Part shown: piece by piece, positions 26,338 to 38,724 of the stretch
How positions within the stretch are numbered: position 1 is the stretch's first letter
Layout of the letters: each line of letters opens with the position of its first letter
DNA from: Methylobacterium soli
GTDB taxonomy: Bacteria > Pseudomonadota > Alphaproteobacteria > Rhizobiales > Beijerinckiaceae
DNA length: 64,000 bases
NCBI RefSeq assembly: GCF_008806385.1
Contig: NZ_VZZK01000001.1
Span: 1 to 64,000 of the forward strand
Reading direction: 5' to 3'
The notes under the pieces: generated by a model
What the model saw: the letters and a program-made list of their open reading frames with translations, nothing else
Databases searched by the model: none
What the model was told of the DNA's origin: nothing
Translations under genes and position numbers: made by a program

Positions 26338-26663
26338 TGATAAGCAACCCACACCGAATCGCCGCGAGCGGTTCACAAACGAGATTAACAAAGTCCCGAC
26401 TCGGCGAAAGCCCGTTTGCTCGTCATCGCCGCCGCACCGGCGTGCAATTTCGCCGGAATCGGCACGGGAGCCACAGGCCGGCCGCAGGCCCGAACGGGCT
26501 CGAATCCGAGTCAAATCGATGCATTGATTCGCGGAATGGCGCGGCGGCCCGCGTCCCGGCGGCGTTTCCCGGCCGCCGCGCCGGCGCGGTCACGTTTGCG
26601 AGAGTCCTCGGCGCCGGCCTCCGGCGTCGCAGCCGCAGGCGAAGGATGCTACGGGGCCGGGCC
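26338..26663. other. Divergent intergenic region upstream of the cold-shock and acyltransferase genes
   Basis: About 325 bp between two divergent starts. The part next to the cold-shock gene is relatively A+T-rich (AACAAAGTCCC, GATTAACAAAG around 26380-26400) and is the likely promoter and 5' leader of that gene. No convincing coding sequence or riboswitch seen. Confidence 0.4.
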
Positions 26664-27662
26664 ATGCCGAACCCCCTGCCCCCGCCGACCGGCGCGCCGA
26701 GACCCTCACCCGCGCGCCTGCCCGTCGTCGACGCGGCGCGCGGCGTCGCGCTCCTGGCGATGGCGGCCTACCACGCCACCTGGGATCTCGGATATCTGCG
26801 GCTCACCCCGGAGAATTACGCCCTGACCGGACCCGGGCGGCTGGCCGCGCATCTCATCGCGGGCGCCTTCCTGCTCCTCGTCGGCATCGGGCTCGTGCTG
26901 ATGAACGGGCACGGGGTGCGGGCGCGCCCGACCCTGCTGCGGCTCCTGCGGATCGGCGGCGCCGCGCTCCTGATCACCGCGGCGACCCTCCTGGCCTTTC
27001 CGGACAGCTACATCTTCTTCGGCATCCTGCACTGCATCGCGGTGTCGAGCCTGCTCGCCCTGCCCTCCCTGTTCCTGCCGGTCGCGCTCACGGCCCTGGC
27101 CGCCGCCCTGGTGATCGCGGCGCCCCATCTTGTGGCGCACCCGCTCCTCGATGCGCCGGCCCTGTTCTTCCTCGGCGTCGGCGCGCGGGCGCCGCAGACG
27201 AACGATTACGTGCCGCTCTTCCCCTGGTTCGGGCTCGTGCTCGCGGGGGTGGCGCTCGGGCGCCTCGGCCTGCCGGCCCTCGCCCGCGCGCGGCTCGGCG
27301 CCTGGCGTCCTGCCGGCCGGCCCGGGCGCCTCGCGACCTGGGCCGGGCGCCACAGCCTCGCGATCTACCTCGTCCACCAGCCCCTGCTGCTGGCGCTCCT
27401 GGCCGGCCTCGTCACCCTGACGGGCCCGAACCCGCGCGCGGGCCTGCCGAGCTTCCGGGCGGATTACCAGGTGAATTGCGTCCGCACCGGCGGCGAGCCG
27501 GGGGCCTGCCGGATCGCGGCGCGCTGCACCGCCGACGCGCTGCGCAAGGCCGATCTCTGGTCGTCCGCCGGCCAGGCCTTCACCCCGGCCGAGCGCGCGC
27601 GGGCGCAGAGTCTGTCGCAGCAATGCTACGAGGCGGCGGAGGGCACGGCCGCTCCCCCGTGA
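26664..27662 (+). CDS. Heparan-alpha-glucosaminide N-acetyltransferase-like membrane protein (DUF1624)
   Basis: 332 residues with about seven hydrophobic segments. The family opening VVDAARGVALLAMAAYHATWDLGYL contains the conserved histidine H39-region of HGSNAT-type acyltransferases, and the middle has FFGILHCIAVSSLL and ALFFLGVGARAP. A periplasmic tail with four cysteines follows residue 270 (VNCVRTGGEPGACRIAARC). It probably transfers an acyl group across the membrane; the substrate is unknown. The start is ATG 26664 or ATG 26646; I choose the first because the basic extension adds nothing conserved. It ends at a terminator shared with efp. Confidence 0.8.
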   Translation: MPNPLPPPTGAPRPSPARLPVVDAARGVALLAMAAYHATWDLGYLRLTPENYALTGPGRLAAHLIAGAFLLLVGIGLVLMNGHGVRARPTLLRLLRIGGAALLITAATLLAFPDSYIFFGILHCIAVSSLLALPSLFLPVALTALAAALVIAAPHLVAHPLLDAPALFFLGVGARAPQTNDYVPLFPWFGLVLAGVALGRLGLPALARARLGAWRPAGRPGRLATWAGRHSLAIYLVHQPLLLALLAGLVTLTGPNPRAGLPSFRADYQVNCVRTGGEPGACRIAARCTADALRKADLWSSAGQAFTPAERARAQSLSQQCYEAAEGTAAPP

Positions 27663-27683
27663 GGCGCGGGCCCGGAACGCGCC

Positions 27684-27711
27684 GAAGGCCGGGGCTTGCG
27701 GCCCGGCCTTC
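27684..27711. terminator. Hairpin between convergent acyltransferase and efp genes
   Basis: A perfect 10-bp stem, GAAGGCCGGG (27684-27693) with CCCGGCCTTC (27702-27711), 8-nt loop. It is placed between the stop codons of two convergent genes. The T-runs on both sides are very short, so efficiency is uncertain. Confidence 0.6.
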
Positions 27712-27744
27712 ATGCGCGTCCGACAGGTTGCGGGCGGTACCGGA

Positions 27745-28311
27745 TCAGTCCTTGGCGCGCTCGACATAGGCGCCGTCGGCGGTCATCACCACGACCCGGG
27801 TGCCCGCCGCGATGTGGGGCGGCACGGTGGTGCGCACGCCGTTCGAGAGCGTGGCCGGCTTGTAGGACGAGGAGGCGGTCTGGCCCTTCAGGACCGGCTC
27901 GGTCTCGGCCACTTCGAGAGTCACGCGCTGGGGCAGCTCGATCGTCAGCGCCACGTTGTTGTAGATCGAGACCATGACGGGCATGCCCTCCTGCAGGTAG
28001 GGAGCCGCGTCGCCGACCACGTCCGCCGGCACGGCGACCTGCTCGTAGTTCTCGGGATTCATGAAGTGAAACCCCTCGCCGTCGCTGTACAGGAAGGTGT
28101 GCTCGCGGTCCTCAACGAAGGCGCGCTCGACCTGCTCGGTGGTGCGGTAGCGCTCGGACACCTTCACGCCGTCGGTGATGCGGCGCATGTCGAGCTGCGT
28201 CACCGGAGTCCCCTTGCCGGGATGGATGTTCTCGGCGAACAGGATCACGTAGAGCTTGCCGTCCTTCTCGACGACGTTGCCCTTGCGGAGCGTACTGGCG
28301 ATCACCTTCAC
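27745..28311 (-). CDS. efp: Elongation factor P
   Basis: 188 residues, exactly the usual EF-P length, in three beta-barrel domains. The KOW-like N-terminal domain carries the modifiable loop HPGKG, with lysine at position 33, and the OB domain has [26 protein letters not shown] rescues ribosomes stalled at polyproline. GTG 28311 gives [23 protein letters not shown], the expected opening; the ATG at 28353 would add 14 unconserved residues. The lysine in place and the divergent epmA-epmB genes show that this EF-P is of the beta-lysylated type. Confidence 0.96.
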   Translation of the reverse strand: MKVIASTLRKGNVVEKDGKLYVILFAENIHPGKGTPVTQLDMRRITDGVKVSERYRTTEQVERAFVEDREHTFLYSDGEGFHFMNPENYEQVAVPADVVGDAAPYLQEGMPVMVSIYNNVALTIELPQRVTLEVAETEPVLKGQTASSSYKPATLSNGVRTTVPPHIAAGTRVVVMTADGAYVERAKD

Positions 28312-28498
28312 GGGGGCGTTCCTAGCGTTGACAAAATCAGGCGGCCTCCCCATCGCGGTCTCCCGCGGGGTCGACGTCTTGCCCCGCCACTATCCCATCC
28401 GCGGCCCGGTTGCCAGTCGCCGGGTCCCGAGGCGCCACGGGTCCTATGTTTTCTCTGAGCCACGCCGCGTCGCACCGGTTCGCCGCATCGGTTCCGCG

Positions 28499-29557
28499 GT
28501 GACGCCCAATCCCTCTCCCTGGTGGTCGCCGGACGTCCATGCCGACCGCCGGCCGCGGCTGATCCTGCGCAACCGGATCGTCCAGGCGATGCGGGCGCAT
28601 TTCGCGGGCCTGGGCTTCGTCGAGATCGAGGCCGCGGCCCTGCAGGTCTCCCCCGGCAACGAGACCCATCTCTCGGCCTTCGCCACGGAGGTGATCGGGC
28701 CGGATGGCGGGCGGGGCCCGCTCTACCTGCACACCTCGCCGGAATTCGCCTGCAAGAAGCTGCTGGCGGCGGGCGAACCGCGCCTGTTCAGCCTCGCCCG
28801 GGTGTTCCGCAACCGCGAGCGCGGTCCCCTGCACCACCCCGAATTCACCATGCTCGAATGGTACCGGGCCAACGAGCCCTACACGGTGCTGATGCGCGAT
28901 TGCGCCGATCTCCTGCGGCTCGCCGCCGAGGCGGCCGGCGCGACGCGGTTCTGCTGGCGTGGCCGCAGCTGCGATCCGGCCGCGCCCTTCGAGCGCCTGA
29001 CCGTCGCGGAAGCCTTCCGGCGCCATGCCGGGATCGATCTCCTGGCGACCCTCGACGCGGGCGGCGGGACCGACCGGGAGGCGCTCGCGGCGGCCGTGGC
29101 GGGGGCCGGCCTGCGGGTGGCCCCGGACGATACCTGGGCGGACCTGTTCAGCCGCGTCCTCGTCGCCCGGATCGAGCCGCATCTCGGCGAGGAGCGCCCG
29201 ACGATTCTGTGCGAGTATCCGGCGAGCGAGGCGGCCCTGGCGCGCCGCAGCCCGCGGGACCCGCGCGTGTCCGAGCGCTTCGAGCTCTATGCCTGCGGGG
29301 TCGAGCTCGCCAACGGCTTCGGGGAGCTGACCGACCCGGCCGAGCAGCGCCGCCGCTTCGAGGCGGCCATGGCCGAGCGCCTGCGCATCTACGGGGAGGC
29401 CTATCCGATCGACGAGGATTTCCTCGCCGCACTTGCGCGTATGCCGGAGGCGAGCGGAATCGCTCTCGGCCTCGACCGCCTCGTCATGCTGGCCTGCGGC
29501 GCGCGCCGGATCGAGGAGGTAATCTGGACGCCGGTGGCAGAGCGGAGCGCGCGATGA
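28499..29557 (+). CDS. epmA: EF-P (R)-beta-lysine ligase EpmA (PoxA/GenX)
   Basis: 352 residues, a class II lysyl-tRNA-synthetase paralog without an anticodon-binding domain. Motif 2 is seen in FRNRERGPLHHPEFTMLEWYR near residue 105, and motif 3 in GIALGLDRLVMLACG near the C-terminus. It activates (R)-beta-lysine as the adenylate and attaches it to the EF-P lysine. GTG 28499 opens VTPNPSPWWSPDVHADRRPRL, which matches the family start. It is divergent from efp (187 bp between starts) and overlaps epmB by 4 bp (ATGA), so the modification module is intact. Confidence 0.95.
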   Translation: MTPNPSPWWSPDVHADRRPRLILRNRIVQAMRAHFAGLGFVEIEAAALQVSPGNETHLSAFATEVIGPDGGRGPLYLHTSPEFACKKLLAAGEPRLFSLARVFRNRERGPLHHPEFTMLEWYRANEPYTVLMRDCADLLRLAAEAAGATRFCWRGRSCDPAAPFERLTVAEAFRRHAGIDLLATLDAGGGTDREALAAAVAGAGLRVAPDDTWADLFSRVLVARIEPHLGEERPTILCEYPASEAALARRSPRDPRVSERFELYACGVELANGFGELTDPAEQRRRFEAAMAERLRIYGEAYPIDEDFLAALARMPEASGIALGLDRLVMLACGARRIEEVIWTPVAERSAR

Positions 29558-30600
29558 GCCGCCCGCTGCGCAACGCCGCCGACCTCGCGGCGGCCGGGCT
29601 GGTGGCGCCGGCCGACCTCCCGGCGCTGGTGGACGTGGCCGCCCGCTACGCCGTCTCGGTGACGCCCGACATGGCCGAGCTGATTGACGCCGCCGATACC
29701 GCCGACCCGATCGCCCGCCAGTTCGTCCCCCGCGCCGAGGAGATGCGGGTTCGGGCGGAGGAACTGGCCGACCCGATCGGCGACGCCGCCCACGCGCCGC
29801 TGCCCGGCATCGTCCATCGCTATCCCGACCGGGTGCTGCTGAAGCCGCTGCATGTCTGCCCGGTCTATTGCCGCTTCTGCTTTCGCCGCGAGATGGTCGG
29901 CCCGGATGGGCTCGGGGCCCTGAGCGAGGCGGAGCTGAATGCGGCGCTCGGCTACATCGCCGGGCATTCGGAGATCTGGGAGGTGGTGCTCACCGGGGGC
30001 GACCCCTTCGCGCTCTCGCCCCGCCGCCTGCGCGCGATCGCGGCGGCGCTCGCCGGCATCCCGCATGTGCGGGTGCTGCGCCTCCACACCCGCGTGCCGG
30101 TCGTCAGCCCGGCGCTCGTGGGGGACGACCTCGTGCGCGCCCTGAAGGCGTTCGAGGGCGCGGTCTTCGTGGCGCTCCATGCCAACCACCCGCGCGAGTT
30201 CACGCCCGCCGCCCGCGCCGCCATCGCGCGCCTCGTCGATGCCGGCATTCCGGCGGTGAGCCAATCCGTGCTCCTGCGCGGCGTCAACGACGATGCCGCG
30301 ACCCTCGAGCAGCTGATGCGCACCTTCGTGGAGAACCGCGTCAAGCCCTATTACCTGCACCAGGGCGACCTCGCGCCCGGCACCGCGCATCTGCGCACGC
30401 GCCTCGTCGAGGGGCAGGATCTGATGCGCCACCTGCGCGGGCGCCTCTCGGGCCTCGCCCAGCCCACCTACGTCCTCGACATCCCGGGAGGGCACGGCAA
30501 GGTCCCGGTCGGCCCGGGCTACCTGCGCGAGGGGCCGGACGGTACCCGGGTCACGGATCCGCAGGGGCGGGAGCATCCCTACGCGCCCCCGGATCCGTGA
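29554..30600 (+). CDS. epmB: EF-P lysine 2,3-aminomutase EpmB
   Basis: 348 residues, a radical SAM and PLP enzyme of the KamA family. The cluster motif is at C102, C106 and C109 (CPVYCRFCFRRE), LTGGDPFALS is the SAM-binding glycine segment, and VKPYYLHQGDLAPGTAHLR carries the PLP-side conserved region. It converts lysine to (R)-beta-lysine for EpmA. It is translationally coupled to epmA. The third E. coli enzyme of the pathway, the hydroxylase EpmC, is not in the window and is commonly absent outside gammaproteobacteria. Confidence 0.94.
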   Translation: MSRPLRNAADLAAAGLVAPADLPALVDVAARYAVSVTPDMAELIDAADTADPIARQFVPRAEEMRVRAEELADPIGDAAHAPLPGIVHRYPDRVLLKPLHVCPVYCRFCFRREMVGPDGLGALSEAELNAALGYIAGHSEIWEVVLTGGDPFALSPRRLRAIAAALAGIPHVRVLRLHTRVPVVSPALVGDDLVRALKAFEGAVFVALHANHPREFTPAARAAIARLVDAGIPAVSQSVLLRGVNDDAATLEQLMRTFVENRVKPYYLHQGDLAPGTAHLRTRLVEGQDLMRHLRGRLSGLAQPTYVLDIPGGHGKVPVGPGYLREGPDGTRVTDPQGREHPYAPPDP

Positions 30601-30695
30601 GCCGGGGCACGGCGCGGGGGCGGGAGCCATCGATCTCCGGTTGCCCCGGCCCCGCGCTCGGTTAGGAAGGGGCCGGGACAAGGGGAGACCGCGCG

Positions 30696-31316
30696 ATGCG
30701 CAAGCTGTGGGGCCGGGCGAACTCGGTCAACGTGCAGAAGGCCTTGTGGGCACTGGACGAGCTCGGTCTCGCCTATGAGCGGATCGAGGCCGGGGGCGCG
30801 CACGGGGTGGTGGGGGATGCCGCCTACCGGGCTCTCAACCCGAACGGGCTGGTGCCGACGCTGCAGGAGGACGATTTCGTCCTCTGGGAGTCGAACGCGA
30901 TCCTGCGCTACCTCGCCGAAGCCTATGCGGGCCCCCTGGCCCTGCCGCCGGACCTGCGCGAGCGGGCGCTGATCGGGCAATGGCTCGACTGGCAGACGAC
31001 GAGCTTCACGGCGGCGATGCGCGACGCCTTCCTGCAGCTCGTGCGCACGCCCGAGGCCGAGCGCGACCCGGCCTTGCTCGCCGCATCGCTGGCGCACAGC
31101 GAGGCCCAGGCCGAGACCCTCGATCGATACCTGCGCGGTCGCAGCTACGTGGTGGGCGAGCGCTTCAGCATCGCCGACATCGCCCTCGGCTGCGCGGCGC
31201 ATCGCTGGCTCGCGCTGCCGGCGGTGCGCGCGGAGCGGCCCGAGCTGCAGCGCTGGTATGCCGGCCTCGCGGTGCGGCCGGGCGCGGCCGTGGTGATGCG
31301 CCAGGCCCTCAGCTGA
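30696..31316 (+). CDS. Glutathione S-transferase family protein
   Basis: 206 residues. The N-terminal domain has LWGRANSVNVQKALWALDELGLAYERI, the cis-proline loop GLVPTLQ and the glutathione-contacting WESNAILRYLAE. The C-terminal domain has the SIADIALGCAAHRWLAL capping box. This pattern matches the theta/beta-like bacterial GSTs whose substrates are mostly unknown. It starts 95 bp after epmB with a good Shine-Dalgarno (AGGGGAGA) upstream, so it may have its own promoter. No relation to the neighbouring EF-P module is evident. Confidence 0.87.
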   Translation: MRKLWGRANSVNVQKALWALDELGLAYERIEAGGAHGVVGDAAYRALNPNGLVPTLQEDDFVLWESNAILRYLAEAYAGPLALPPDLRERALIGQWLDWQTTSFTAAMRDAFLQLVRTPEAERDPALLAASLAHSEAQAETLDRYLRGRSYVVGERFSIADIALGCAAHRWLALPAVRAERPELQRWYAGLAVRPGAAVVMRQALS

Positions 31317-31469
31317 CCCGCCCCGGATCGCCGCGCGCCGGGGGGCTCGATGTGGACCGGCCCTGATCGACGCGGATCGGGGCCGTCGCGATCCAGCCTC
31401 GCCGGGAATCCGGCGCGACCTACCTTGGGCGAAGACCTGAGGGCCCTCGTCCCAGCGGAGATCCCCACC

Positions 31470-32132
31470 ATGCCGATCGACCCCACCCTGCGCGACGCGC
31501 TCTCCGCCGTGACCACGGCGTGCCTCGGGCGGGTGCTCGCCCGGCGCGGCGTGCCGGCCGTCAATTTCCGGGGGCTTCGGGCCCGATCCGGCTCCGCCCG
31601 GGCCGTCGGCCCGGCCGCCACCCTGCGGCTGATCCCGGCCCGCGGCGAGGCCGGGCTCTCCCTCAGCCGCAGCATCGAGGCCATCCCCGAGGGCGCGGTC
31701 GTGGTGGTCGACACGGGCGGCTCGGTCGAGGCCCTGCCCTTCGGGACGATCCTTGCCGGCCGCCTCGGGCAGCGCGGAATCGCCGGCCTCGTCACGGACG
31801 CCGCCGGCCCCCTGGAGGGCGCCCTGCCGGTCTGGTGCGCCGCGCCGGATCGGGCCGAGGCGGGGCCGGGCCTCGTCCTCGTCGGGGCCGACGAGCCGAT
31901 CGCCTGCGCCGGCGCGGCGATCCATCCGGGCGACATCGTGGTGGGGGATGCGGACGGGGCCGTGGTGATCCCGGCGGGACTCGCCGAATCCGTGGCGCTC
32001 GAGGCGGTCGAGCAGCAGCGCCTCGATCTCTGGATCCAGCGGGAGGTCGAGAAAGGCGCCAGCCTCGACGGCCTGCTCCCGCCCGACGACGCCGCGATGG
32101 CGCGCTTCGCGGCGGAGACGCGGCCAGCCTGA
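31470..32132 (+). CDS. RraA / HMG-aldolase family protein
   Basis: 220 residues of the RraA-like fold: ALSAVTTACLGRVL at the N-terminus, RAVGPAATLRLIP, the phosphate-binding FGTILAGRLGQRGIAGLVTDAAG around residue 95, and the closing GDIVVGDADGAVVIPA. Members are 4-hydroxy-4-methyl-2-oxoglutarate aldolases, dimethylmenaquinone-methyltransferase-annotated proteins or RNase E inhibitors. The usual metal-binding G-x-x-R-D is here GLVTDAAG, with threonine in place of arginine, so standard aldolase activity is doubtful. ATG 31470 fits the domain start. Confidence 0.75.
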   Translation: MPIDPTLRDALSAVTTACLGRVLARRGVPAVNFRGLRARSGSARAVGPAATLRLIPARGEAGLSLSRSIEAIPEGAVVVVDTGGSVEALPFGTILAGRLGQRGIAGLVTDAAGPLEGALPVWCAAPDRAEAGPGLVLVGADEPIACAGAAIHPGDIVVGDADGAVVIPAGLAESVALEAVEQQRLDLWIQREVEKGASLDGLLPPDDAAMARFAAETRPA

Positions 32133-32169
32133 TCCCGCAACCCGTTCGACCGCAGGGCCCGGCCGCACC

Positions 32170-32967
32170 ATGTTCTTCCCCCTCTCGAAGCTGATCTTCT
32201 TCGCGATCACGCCCTCGAACTTCCTGATCCTGGTCGGCCTCCTCGGCTGCCTCCTGCTCGCCGCGACGAAGCGCTGGCGCCGGAGCGGCGCGTGGCTCTG
32301 CGCCCTCGGCTTCGTCGGCCTCCTGGCCGGGGGCCTTTCGCCCCTGTCGGCAATCGCGCTCGCGCCCCTGGAGGAGCGCTTCCCGGCCTTCACGGAGGAC
32401 GGCGCCCCGGTCACCGGCATCATCGTGCTCGGGGGCGGCATCGATGCCGGCCTGTCGAAGGCGCGCAACCAGCTGGTGGTGAACGATGCGGGCGAGCGCC
32501 CGATCTACCTCGCCGATCTCGCCCGGCGCTTTCCCGGGGCCCGCCTCGTCTTCTCGGGCGGCAGCGGCAGCCTGCACGACGCCACGTCGGAGGCCGATAT
32601 CGTGGGCTGGATGGGGGACGTGCTCGGGCTGCCCCGCTCGCGCCTGATCCTCGAGAACCGCTCCCGCAACACCTACGAGAACGCGCAATTCACCGCCAAC
32701 CTCGTCCAGCCGAAGCCCGGCGAGCGCTGGCTGCTCGTCACCTCGGCCTGGCACATGCCGCGGGCGATGGGCTGCTTTCGGCAGGCCGGGTTCGCGGTGA
32801 CGGCCCACCCGGTCGATTACCGGACCCGGGGCTGGGCCGATGCCGCGCGCGTCTCCAGCTTCGCCTCGGACGGGCTGCTGCAGCTCGATCTCGCGGCCAA
32901 GGAATGGATCGGCCTGCTGGCCTACCGCCTCACCGGCTACTCGGACGCCCTGCTGCCGGCGCCCTGA
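32170..32967 (+). CDS. YdcF/ElyC-like membrane protein (DUF218)
   Basis: 265 residues. Two N-terminal TM helices (about 10-32 and 40-62) are followed by a periplasmic DUF218 domain: GIIVLGGGID, ARLVFSGGSGSL, the acidic-asparagine box ENRSRNTYENA, and LVTSAWHMPRAMGCFRQAGF. ElyC-type proteins affect cell-envelope integrity and undecaprenyl phosphate use; the chemistry is unknown. It starts 37 bp after the RraA-like gene, so the two are probably co-transcribed. Its 3' end overlaps the DUF3253 gene on the other strand by 31 bp. Confidence 0.87.
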   Translation: MFFPLSKLIFFAITPSNFLILVGLLGCLLLAATKRWRRSGAWLCALGFVGLLAGGLSPLSAIALAPLEERFPAFTEDGAPVTGIIVLGGGIDAGLSKARNQLVVNDAGERPIYLADLARRFPGARLVFSGGSGSLHDATSEADIVGWMGDVLGLPRSRLILENRSRNTYENAQFTANLVQPKPGERWLLVTSAWHMPRAMGCFRQAGFAVTAHPVDYRTRGWADAARVSSFASDGLLQLDLAAKEWIGLLAYRLTGYSDALLPAP

Positions 32968-33269
32968 ACGGCCGCGTCCCGCGGCTGGCCGAGGCGGTAG
33001 ATCCCGCGAAAATCGTCCGGGTCCGGCACCACCCGGCCCTTGCGCAGGATCGCGACGCGGCCGGCCTTGGTGAGCCGCACCGCCACGCGCCGCACCGGCT
33101 GCATGAGCGGGCCCCAGCCGTCGGGATGCGGGCCGCCGAGGGCGCGGGCGACCTCCGAGGGGCACACCGTCTTGTCGGCGCCCCGTTCCGCCACGAGGCG
33201 CAGGAGCGTCTCGGCGATCTCGTCCTCGCTCGGGCGCCGCGGCTCGGGCGCGTTCGGTGGCTGAATCAT
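32937..33269 (-). CDS. DUF3253 domain protein
   Basis: 110 residues. The DUF3253 core shows EIAETLLRLVAERGADKTVCPSEVARAL, then VRRVAVRLTKAGRVAILRKGRVVPDPDDFRGIYRL, a winged-helix-like layout. Probably a small nucleic-acid-associated protein; function unknown. Its ATG (33269) overlaps the stop of the DUF599 gene (ATGA), and its 3' end overlaps the ydcF-like gene on the other strand by 31 bp. Confidence 0.8.
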   Translation of the reverse strand: MIQPPNAPEPRRPSEDEIAETLLRLVAERGADKTVCPSEVARALGGPHPDGWGPLMQPVRRVAVRLTKAGRVAILRKGRVVPDPDDFRGIYRLGQPRDAAVQGAGSRASE

Positions 33270-34000
33270 GATTCGGAATCCGGGTCCGGGCTCGGATCCT
33301 CCGCCAGGAGGGCGGCGCGGATCTCCGAGACGAATTGGCGGCGCCACATCACCAGCACCACTGCGGTGGTGGTCAGCATCAGGATGATGGGGCTGACGAA
33401 CCAGCCGAGATAGGCCAGCGCGAAGAAGAAGGCCCGCTGCCCGCGGGCGAAGTGGCTGCCGGCCGCGATGTTCATGGCGGCGGCCCGGCGGGCGGCGCGC
33501 AGCATCACGGCCTCCGAGCAGCCCGCGCCCCTGACCGGCACGGCGCCGATCAGGATCGCCCCGTAATTGAACAGCCGGTAGGCCCAGGCGAATTTGAAGA
33601 AGGCGTAGACGAACACCACCGCGAGGCCCGCGACCTTGATCTCCCAGGTGGTGCGGGTCGCCACCGTGCCGAAGGGAAGCGTGCCGAACAGGGTCAGCAC
33701 CTCGTCGCCGGAGCGCGACAGGGTGAGCACGCCGCCCAGCGCGATCAGGGAGGTCGAGGCGAAGAAGGCGGTGCCGTTCTGCAGCGAGGCGTTGATGGTG
33801 GTGTCGACGACGCGGTTCTCGCGCACGAGCATCTGGCGTGCCCAGATCTCGCGCTGCGCGTTCATGATCTGGCTGAGGCTGACGAGGCGCCCGCGCATGC
33901 GCCCGACCGCGAGCCCGTAGCCGATCCAGGCGACGATGAAGACGATCAGGGCCGCGAGGTCGAGATGCGAGAAGGCGGCGTCGGTGGTCAGGTTGGTCAT
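33266..34000 (-). CDS. DUF599 family membrane protein
   Basis: 244 residues with five or so hydrophobic segments. The family pattern is visible: REIWARQMLVRENRVVDTTINASLQNGTAFFASTSLIALGGVLTL, then TTWEIKVAGLAVVFVYAFFKFAWAYRLFNY and GQRAFFFALAYLGWFVSPIILM. The role of DUF599 is unknown. It precedes and overlaps the DUF3253 gene, suggesting a two-gene operon. Start ATG 34000 gives a short polar N-terminus before the first helix, as in relatives. Confidence 0.85.
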   Translation of the reverse strand: MTNLTTDAAFSHLDLAALIVFIVAWIGYGLAVGRMRGRLVSLSQIMNAQREIWARQMLVRENRVVDTTINASLQNGTAFFASTSLIALGGVLTLSRSGDEVLTLFGTLPFGTVATRTTWEIKVAGLAVVFVYAFFKFAWAYRLFNYGAILIGAVPVRGAGCSEAVMLRAARRAAAMNIAAGSHFARGQRAFFFALAYLGWFVSPIILMLTTTAVVLVMWRRQFVSEIRAALLAEDPSPDPDSES

Positions 34001-34135
34001 GTCACTCGGCGATCGGCTCTGCGCCGGGCAGCCCGGCGGCCCGAATCAGGGTCCCTGGGCCCGCGCCCCGGCTCTTGGGTCTCGGTGCGACGCGCGGGGC
34101 CCGCCCCCGTCGAGGAGCCAGCGCCGGCCGCGTCG

Positions 34136-34420
34136 TCACGCCCCGCGGATCTCGAAGCCCCGGCGCCCGGCCGGACCGCCCGCCTCGCTGACCGTCACCG
34201 CGGTGACGTCCGACCCGCGCGGGCCCTGCGCGCAGGCCTTCAGCATAGCCTCGATCGCCTCCGGCGCGCCCGAGAAGGTCGCCGCCACGCTGCCGTCCTC
34301 CCGGTTGCGGACATGGCCCGAGAGGCCGTGCAACTCGGCCTGATGCTTGGTCCAAACCCGGAAGCCGACGCCCTGCACCCGACCTGTGATCACGACGTCG
34401 ACGGTTCTGGTCTCGCTCAA
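34136..34420 (-). CDS. acyP: Acylphosphatase
   Basis: 94 residues, the standard size. The phosphate-binding loop GRVQGVGFRVW with the catalytic arginine is at residues 13-23 and the catalytic asparagine in VRNREDGSV at residue 39. It hydrolyses acyl phosphates such as acetyl phosphate or carbamoyl phosphate in the cytoplasm. It is separated from neighbours by 95 to 135 bp and looks monocistronic. The 135-bp gap after it holds nothing I can name. Confidence 0.93.
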   Translation of the reverse strand: MSETRTVDVVITGRVQGVGFRVWTKHQAELHGLSGHVRNREDGSVAATFSGAPEAIEAMLKACAQGPRGSDVTAVTVSEAGGPAGRRGFEIRGA

Positions 34421-34515
34421 ACGGGTCTCCCGCAGTTGCGTGCGTCCGGGCGCGCGCTCCGGGCTCAGGTAGCACGCGGGCGGAATGATGAGAACGCCGG
34501 CGGCGTCGCCTCCCG

Positions 34516-34947
34516 CTAGCCCGCCGGCCCGCGCTGCCAGGCGCGCAGCTCCCGGATATAGGCGGGCGGCAGCTGCGCCGCCTCCGCGGCGCGCAGGACC
34601 GCCTCCAGATAGCCCGGACGCGGTGCGCCGGGGGCGGCGCTCCGGCCGAAATAGATCAGGGCGCGCTTGATGCCGCCCTGCGTCACCACGGGCTGCGAGG
34701 CCTTGGCGTAGAGCCTGCTCGCCACGCCCTCGTAGCGGTCGAGGGCCGGCACGTCCGCGAGGGCGAGGTCCCAGAGCACGCCCCAGACGCTCCGGGCCGG
34801 ATCGCGGATCACCGAGGCGTAGCCCTCCCGCATGATGATGAAGCGGTGCCGGTGCAGCTGGCCCTGCCCGATGAGGCGCGAGCCCGGGCAGCGCAGAGCC
34901 ATCGCGGCGGCATCCATGTTGGCGCCGTAGGCGAAGTAGAGGGGCAT
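34516..34947 (-). CDS. Gamma-glutamylcyclotransferase family protein
   Basis: 143 residues of the GGCT fold. The opening LYFAYGANMD is the substrate-binding loop, and the catalytic acid is the E in ALDRYEGV near residue 73. The family cyclises gamma-glutamyl amines to 5-oxoproline; bacterial members often act on unknown gamma-glutamyl compounds. It lies 61 bp upstream of nothing coupled and precedes the biotin carboxylase gene on the same strand in the order of transcription from right to left. Function is assigned by family only. Confidence 0.85.
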   Translation of the reverse strand: MPLYFAYGANMDAAAMALRCPGSRLIGQGQLHRHRFIIMREGYASVIRDPARSVWGVLWDLALADVPALDRYEGVASRLYAKASQPVVTQGGIKRALIYFGRSAAPGAPRPGYLEAVLRAAEAAQLPPAYIRELRAWQRGPAG

Positions 34948-35008
34948 CGGGTCAATCCGGGGCCGCCCGGCGGCGGAGCGCCGCCGGGCGGGTGAGGCCG
35001 GGCAAGGC

Positions 35009-37012
<2,004 letters not shown>

Positions 37013-37202
37013 CGAATACCGCATTCACTTTAGACGATGTCGGGCCGCAGGACCCGCACTCAAGCTTTGCCCCGTTAAAGCACTTGTGCGCGTTCTGAAA
37101 GGTGACCTTGGGGGGGAGGCGCGGTTTCGGCACCGCACCGATCGGTGCGTCGCTCTGCGGAACGCGCGCGAGCGCCCCGGATTCACCCGCCCGGATGCGG
37201 GG

Positions 37203-38549
<1,347 letters not shown>

Positions 38550-38724
38550 TGCGTTCGAGGCACGCTGTGATGGTCAGACTCTAGTGGGTGAACCTCAGTA
38601 CTTTCTTGCCGTCCGGGCACGTCGTTGCTCTTGTTCTCAACCTCTAAGCGCAATTTCTGCTTTTCATCCGCCGTCGCGCCGAGGCCGGGCCCGGTTCCAT
38701 CCCGGCCCGGAGGACATCGAGTGC

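Noticed and set aside
37025..37202. Small gene between pccA and the GGDEF gene
   Set aside because: Open frames here have no ribosome-binding site and give arginine/proline-rich products.
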